A DNA stretch of 64,000 nt from Bacillus sp. FSL H8-0547 (GTDB lineage: Bacteria > Bacillota > Bacilli > Bacillales > Bacillaceae), in the NCBI GenBank assembly GCA_038002745.1, contig JBBODD010000001.1, positions 2,232,001 through 2,296,000 of the forward strand. Direction: 5' to 3'. A program made the position numbers and the translations under genes. Below, piece after piece: positions 60,931-64,000 of this stretch. The stretch's first letter is position 1. The number at the start of each line of letters is the position of its first letter. The notes below the pieces were generated by a model. The model was not told the origin of the DNA. It saw only the letters and a list, made by a program, of their open reading frames with translations, and made no database searches.

Positions 60931-61269
60931 TTGATTGGTTTGTTTTTAAGTTTAATCATGTTATCATGTATTTTACTATATAACCGCTGCTTTCCTGTGC
61001 GGGGGATCGCCTGCAGCAGCATGCCGGATCAGCCGGCAGACGGGATTATGGTACTGGATCTGAGAGCTTACAATGAGTCTTATAAGAATCCTGTACCTGT
61101 TGCAAGAAATATCCCGGTTGCCTATTTGCACAGATATTATAAGGAAATTCAGCATAAACACATTCATGTGATTGCATCGAGCAAGGTGCAGAGAAATTTC
61201 GGCATCCGTATTCTGAAGCAAAAAGGATTTCAGGTTAAAGGGTGTACGATTGCCACTATAAATGCTTAA
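60931..61269 (+). CDS. Membrane-anchored rhodanese-like protein without catalytic Cys
   Basis: The 112-aa protein has one N-terminal membrane helix (about residues 2-18) and a degenerate rhodanese fold. VLDLRAYNESY matches the IDVR motif region. HVIASSKVQRNFGIRILKQK aligns with the active-site loop of the neighbouring rhodanese (VVICQSGMRSQSACKTLKKL), but alanine replaces the cysteine. Both share an R-x-x-P-x-x-GI segment after the helix, so they look like paralogs. It cannot carry a persulfide in the usual way. TTG at 60931 has GGGGAG 8 bp upstream; an ATG at 60922 overlaps that site. It heads the CstR-controlled operon. Confidence 0.7.
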   Translation: MIGLFLSLIMLSCILLYNRCFPVRGIACSSMPDQPADGIMVLDLRAYNESYKNPVPVARNIPVAYLHRYYKEIQHKHIHVIASSKVQRNFGIRILKQKGFQVKGCTIATINA

Positions 61270-61286
61270 AGAAAGGAGAGAAGAAC

Positions 61287-61547
61287 ATGGAGTACAATGA
61301 TCAAATGAAAAACCGGGTTAAGCGGATTGAAGGTCAGCTCAGAGGCATTCTTCGGATGATGGAAGAAGAGAAAGACTGCAAAGATGTGATTACACAGCTG
61401 TCTGCCACAAGAACAGCAATTGACCGTACAATTGGTGTCGTTGTAAGCTCTAACCTGGTGGAATGTGTACGGGCCGCAAATGAAGAAGGCCATAACACGG
61501 AAGATCTGGTTAAGGAAGCTGTTAATCTGCTGGTAAGAAGCAGATAA
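61287..61547 (+). CDS. cstR: CstR-type persulfide-sensing repressor (CsoR family)
   Basis: The 86-aa helical DUF156/CsoR-family repressor has Cys31 (EKDCKDV) and Cys60 (LVECVR), while Asn56 stands where copper-sensing CsoR has its ligand histidine. Two cysteines without the histidine are the mark of CstR, which is cross-linked by reactive sulfur species and leaves its operator. From memory, YrkD of B. subtilis is the counterpart. ATG at 61287 follows AAAGGAGAGAAGAAC. Four operator-like sites lie in this region. Confidence 0.88.
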   Translation: MEYNDQMKNRVKRIEGQLRGILRMMEEEKDCKDVITQLSATRTAIDRTIGVVVSSNLVECVRAANEEGHNTEDLVKEAVNLLVRSR

Positions 61548-61557
61548 AATAAAAGGG

Positions 61558-61603
61558 TTGACACCCTATTTATTTTTCATTACATTTATACCCATAGGGG
61601 TAA
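61558..61603 (+). promoter_or_regulatory. Second sulfur promoter with CstR-type operator
   Basis: TTGACA (61558-61563), a 17-bp spacer and TACATT (61581-61586), followed at once by ATACCCATAGGGGTAA (61588-61603). The site would lie at the transcription start. Confidence 0.78.
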
Positions 61604-61627
61604 AGGTAAATTTTTTTATCTGAATTA

Positions 61628-61643
61628 ATACCCTTAGGGGTAA
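61628..61643 (+). promoter_or_regulatory. CstR-type operator before the DsrE-family gene
   Basis: ATACCCTTAGGGGTAA lies 40 bp after the previous site in the same 5'-3' sense and two bases before the ATAGGAGGA ribosome site of the next gene. Confidence 0.82.
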
Positions 61644-61661
61644 ATATAGGAGGAACAATAC

Positions 61662-62141
61662 ATGTCAGAAACTAAAAAAACAACCATCGTTCTTTTCAGC
61701 GGTGATTACGATAAAGCAATGGCCGCTTACATTATTGCAAACGGCGCAGCAGCGTACGATCATGAAGTAACCATTTTTCACACATTCTGGGGATTGAATG
61801 CCCTTCGCAAAGATGAGCCGATCGCTGTTAAGAAAGGCTTTATGGAAAAAATGTTCGGCAAAATGATGCCGCGCGGTGCAGATAAAATGGGACTCTCCAA
61901 AATGAATTTTGCCGGAATGGGTCCAAAAATTATTAAAGATGTGATGAAAAAGCACAACGCTATACCGCTTCCGCAGCTGATTGAAATGGCTCAGGAACAG
62001 GATATCAAGCTTGTAGCCTGCACGATGACGATGGATCTGCTCGGCCTTCAGGAAAAAGAGCTTCTTGATAACATTGAATATGCCGGTGTTGCCGCTTATT
62101 TGGCAGATGCAGAAGACGGCAATGTCAATCTGTTTATCTAA
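61662..62141 (+). CDS. DsrE/DsrF-family sulfur carrier (YrkE-like)
   Basis: The 159-aa protein of the DsrE/F/H-like family starts TTIVLFSGDYDKAMAAYIIANGA and contains VTIFHTFWGLNALRK. The conserved cysteine is in KLVACTMTMDLLG (about residue 126). Proteins of this fold accept or pass persulfide sulfur. In B. subtilis YrkE occupies the same place after the CsoR-type gene. A strong TAGGAGGAACA precedes ATG 61662. Confidence 0.88.
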   Translation: MSETKKTTIVLFSGDYDKAMAAYIIANGAAAYDHEVTIFHTFWGLNALRKDEPIAVKKGFMEKMFGKMMPRGADKMGLSKMNFAGMGPKIIKDVMKKHNAIPLPQLIEMAQEQDIKLVACTMTMDLLGLQEKELLDNIEYAGVAAYLADAEDGNVNLFI

Positions 62142-62161
62142 CAGGAAAGGTGTGAACAGAG

Positions 62162-62521
62162 TTGGAGATTGTGCAATACGTTCTTATTGGCTTACTTTTA
62201 TTGTTTCTTATTAAAAGGCTCATGCCTGCAAAAGGGATTCATACAATTTCAACCGCTCAGCTTAAAGAGCAGCTGGATGACCGCAGCAAACAGTTTATTG
62301 ATGTCAGGACTCCTGCAGAGTATAAGGGGAGACACCTTAAGGGGTTTAAAAATATGCCGCTGCACCAATTGGATCAAAAGGCACAGCTTCTTTCAAAGGA
62401 TCGTGAGGTTGTCGTGATCTGCCAGAGCGGAATGCGAAGCCAGAGTGCCTGCAAAACATTAAAGAAGCTTGGTTTTAAAGATGTGACAAACGTTAAGGGC
62501 GGAATGAACGCCTGGAATTAA
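62162..62521 (+). CDS. Membrane-anchored rhodanese sulfurtransferase
   Basis: The 119-aa protein has one N-terminal helix (about residues 3-18) and a cytoplasmic-side rhodanese domain (30-118). It has FIDVRTPAEYKGRHLKG and the active-site loop CQSGMR with catalytic Cys, ending in NVKGGMNAWN. It would carry persulfide sulfur at the membrane. TTG at 62162 follows AAAGGTGTGAAC. It is similar to the Cys-less protein at the head of the operon. Confidence 0.9.
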   Translation: MEIVQYVLIGLLLLFLIKRLMPAKGIHTISTAQLKEQLDDRSKQFIDVRTPAEYKGRHLKGFKNMPLHQLDQKAQLLSKDREVVVICQSGMRSQSACKTLKKLGFKDVTNVKGGMNAWN

Positions 62522-62530
62522 GGAGGTCAA

Positions 62531-62824
62531 ATGAGAATGAAGCAAATGACAGCAAAAGAAGTGGAAGCGTCGCTTAAAGACTTAACGGTGATTGATGTCA
62601 GGGAACCGGATGAAACAGCAGCCGGCAAAATTCCCGGTGCAATGACCATTCCTTTGGGGCTTCTTGAGTTCCGCATGCATGAGCTTGAGAAGACGAAGGA
62701 ATACACAATGGTCTGCCGTTCAGGCGGAAGAAGCGGCCGCGCAGCCCAGTTTCTTAAAAGCCAGGGATTCAAGGTTATTAACATGACTGGCGGAATGCTT
62801 GAGTGGGAAGGAAAAACGGAGTAA
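62531..62824 (+). CDS. Soluble single-domain rhodanese
   Basis: The 97-aa rhodanese domain has VIDVREPDETAAGKIPGA and the active-site loop CRSGGRSGRA, ending NMTGGMLEWEG. It is a cytoplasmic sulfurtransferase of the operon. Two starts are possible, ATG 62531 (four bases after GGAGG) or ATG 62537 (ten bases). It begins nine bases after the previous gene. Confidence 0.9.
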   Translation: MRMKQMTAKEVEASLKDLTVIDVREPDETAAGKIPGAMTIPLGLLEFRMHELEKTKEYTMVCRSGGRSGRAAQFLKSQGFKVINMTGGMLEWEGKTE

Positions 62825-62866
62825 TTTTCACAGAAAAATGTATTAAGACCATTAGGAGGAATGAAG

Positions 62867-63433
62867 ATGAATACGCTGAAAACAGATTTGACACTTGATG
62901 CAAAAGGACTTGCATGCCCAATGCCAATCGTAAAGACAAAAAAAGCGATGAAAGATCTTGAACCCGGGCAAGTACTTGAGGTGCTTGCTACAGACAAAGG
63001 ATCCAAGGCTGACCTGAAAGCCTGGGCAGGAAGCGCCGGACACCAGTATTTAGGAACGATTGAAGAAGGAACTGTGCTGAAGCACTACGTAAGAAAATCA
63101 TCAGCAGAGGAAACAAAAGAGAAAACGTATCCTCATGTAAGCAGAAATGAAGAGCTTGAAACAAAGCTTGAAGACAGCAACATTGTGATTCTTGATGTAC
63201 GGGAAGCCGCAGAATATGCGTTTGAGCACATTCCGAATGCAATCTCTATTCCGCTTGGCGAGCTTGAAGACCGGATGAACGAGCTGAAAAAAGAAGACGA
63301 GATTTACGTTGTATGCCGCACTGGAAGCAGAAGTGATCTTGCCGCTCAAAAACTTGCAGGCAATGGATTTGCCAATGTGAAAAACGTTGTTCCCGGCATG
63401 ACTGCATGGTCTGGGAAAACAGAAAGCATCTAA
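62867..63433 (+). CDS. TusA-rhodanese fusion (YrkF-like)
   Basis: The 188-aa fusion has a TusA-type sulfur carrier domain (residues 1-78) with LDAKGLACPMPIVKTKKAM, whose Cys-Pro pair is the persulfide site. A rhodanese domain follows (about 95-188) with ILDVREAAEYAFEHIPNA and the active-site loop CRTGSRS. Such fusions pass sulfur between thiols in reactive-sulfur detoxification (compare CstA of S. aureus and YrkF). ATG at 62867 lies seven bases after AGGAGGA; an ATG two codons earlier is too close to the ribosome site. Confidence 0.92.
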   Translation: MNTLKTDLTLDAKGLACPMPIVKTKKAMKDLEPGQVLEVLATDKGSKADLKAWAGSAGHQYLGTIEEGTVLKHYVRKSSAEETKEKTYPHVSRNEELETKLEDSNIVILDVREAAEYAFEHIPNAISIPLGELEDRMNELKKEDEIYVVCRTGSRSDLAAQKLAGNGFANVKNVVPGMTAWSGKTESI

Positions 63434-63454
63434 CAATTTTTTTTACCGTTAAAT

Positions 63455-63470
63455 ATACCTAAGGGGGTAA
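63455..63470 (+). promoter_or_regulatory. CstR-type operator overlapping a ribosome binding site
   Basis: ATACCTAAGGGGGTAA resembles the other three operators. Its AAGGGGG also serves as the ribosome site of the gene starting at 63477. No clear promoter was seen, so it may act as a roadblock or be a coincidence of the G-rich ribosome site. Confidence 0.6.
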
Positions 63471-63476
63471 TTGATC

Positions 63477-64000
63477 ATGACTTTGAATGTGATGACAGCA
63501 AAAGAAGTAACGAAAAAGGTGTTTGATAAACAGCCTTTATTCATCTTGGATGTCCGCAACGAAAGTGATTTTCAGGATTGGAAAATCGAAGGCGAGAACT
63601 TCAGCTATTTAAATATCCCATATTTTGATTTGCTTGATGGGGTTGAAGAAATTTTAGATCAGATTCCGACAGATCGTGACGTATTAGTCGTTTGTGCAAA
63701 AGAAGGATCGAGCATTATGATCGGCGAAATGCTTGCTGAGGAAGGCTTATCTGTGTCGTATTTAAAAGGCGGCATGAAAGCATGGAGTGAGCATCTCGAG
63801 CCTGTAAAAGTCGGAGATTTGAAGAACGGCGGCGAGATCTACCAGTTCGTCCGCATCGGGAAAGGCTGTCTTTCCTACATGGTCATTTCAGACGGTGAAG
63901 CAGCGATTATTGATTCAACGCGTATGACGGATCTTTATCTCCAGTTTGCAAAAGAGAAGGGTGCAGCCATTAAGCATGTGTTTGATACGCATCTGCACGC
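63477..64000 (+). CDS. Rhodanese-metallo-beta-lactamase protein (YrkH-like), partial
   Basis: The first 174 codons are present and the window ends inside the gene. An N-terminal rhodanese domain (residues 1-100) has [15 protein letters not shown] and an active-site loop VVCAKEGSS. From about 115 a metallo-beta-lactamase fold begins ([14 protein letters not shown]), and the sequence stops at DTHLHA, the start of the HxHxDH metal motif. Such proteins are persulfide-dioxygenase-like enzymes that oxidise glutathione or bacillithiol persulfide. The rhodanese lies N-terminal, whereas in CstB of S. aureus it lies C-terminal. It is the last visible gene of the CstR-controlled operon. Confidence 0.9.
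   Translation, partial: MTLNVMTAKEVTKKVFDKQPLFILDVRNESDFQDWKIEGENFSYLNIPYFDLLDGVEEILDQIPTDRDVLVVCAKEGSSIMIGEMLAEEGLSVSYLKGGMKAWSEHLEPVKVGDLKNGGEIYQFVRIGKGCLSYMVISDGEAAIIDSTRMTDLYLQFAKEKGAAIKHVFDTHLH

Overview
The window is chromosomal DNA from a low-to-mid GC Bacillus-type Firmicute (Bacillaceae). Strong AGGAGG-type ribosome binding sites, frequent TTG/GTG starts, Rho-independent terminators and Bacillus-specific regulators (SwrA, MinJ, CsbA, Crh, CggR, WhiA, HprK) all point there. From memory, much of the gene order follows the B. subtilis arc ctpB-swrAA-minJ ... csbA-uvrBA, yvlABCD, hprK-lgt-yvoD-ppaX-yvoF-hisZGDBHAFI-yvcD-trxB-yvcI-rapZ-yvcK-whiA-crh-clpP, tRNA-Arg, yvfG-sigL-cggR-gapA-pgk-tpiA-gpmI-eno, secG-est-rnr-smpB-ssrA. 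It is not a close relative of strain 168: several genes are inserted, among them prfC, a yclJK-like two-component system, a ctaB copy, and a persulfide cluster after ssrA.

Layout. 0-6.4 kb: end of ctpB, an intergenic stretch with a dispersed Bacillus repeat, swrAA, minJ, an Mta-type MerR gene, a 52-codon hypothetical gene, an RraB-family gene, heme O synthase and a quinone oxidoreductase. 6.5-16 kb: YclJK-like two-component system, a putative 28-aa membrane peptide behind a TTCATA direct-repeat site, prfC, csbA and the SOS-controlled uvrBA. 16-21 kb: a 52-bp tandem array, the sigma-W type yvlABCD operon, mscL, a secreted phosphoesterase and an amidase. 21-32.4 kb: hprK-lgt-yvoD-ppaX-yvoF, a nested pair of interspersed repeats, then the eight-gene histidine operon. 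32.6-42 kb: yvcD, trxB, yvcI-rapZ-yvcK-whiA-crh, a 227-bp tandem array, CtsR-controlled clpP, an RsbR-like STAS gene and tRNA-Arg(CCG). 42-53 kb: a cell-wall amidase, yvfG, sigL, a glutaredoxin-like gene and the CggR-controlled lower-glycolysis operon. 53-60 kb: a 53-bp tandem array, a frameshifted NERD gene, an EamA transporter, secG, est, rnr, smpB and tmRNA. 60-64 kb: a second 53-bp array and a CstR-type reactive-sulfur operon cut by the window end.

How the genes connect. HprK and Crh (carbon catabolite control), CggR and the glycolytic genes, RapZ and YvcK (cell-envelope and central-carbon control) form a carbon-flux theme typical of this arc. The histidine operon is complete from HisZ to HisIE and translationally coupled by ATGA overlaps. 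The sulfur cluster contains a CstR-like two-cysteine repressor, a DsrE-family protein, two stand-alone rhodaneses, a TusA-rhodanese fusion, the start of a rhodanese-metallo-beta-lactamase protein, and a membrane-anchored rhodanese-like protein that lacks the catalytic cysteine. Four ATACCC...GGGGTA operators are spread through it.

The least explained signals are the four intergenic tandem arrays: exact 52-bp, 53-bp, 53-bp and 227-bp periods, the last with internal 21-bp phasing. Their units can fold into hairpins (the three short-period arrays) or repeat a GTTGG motif every two helical turns.
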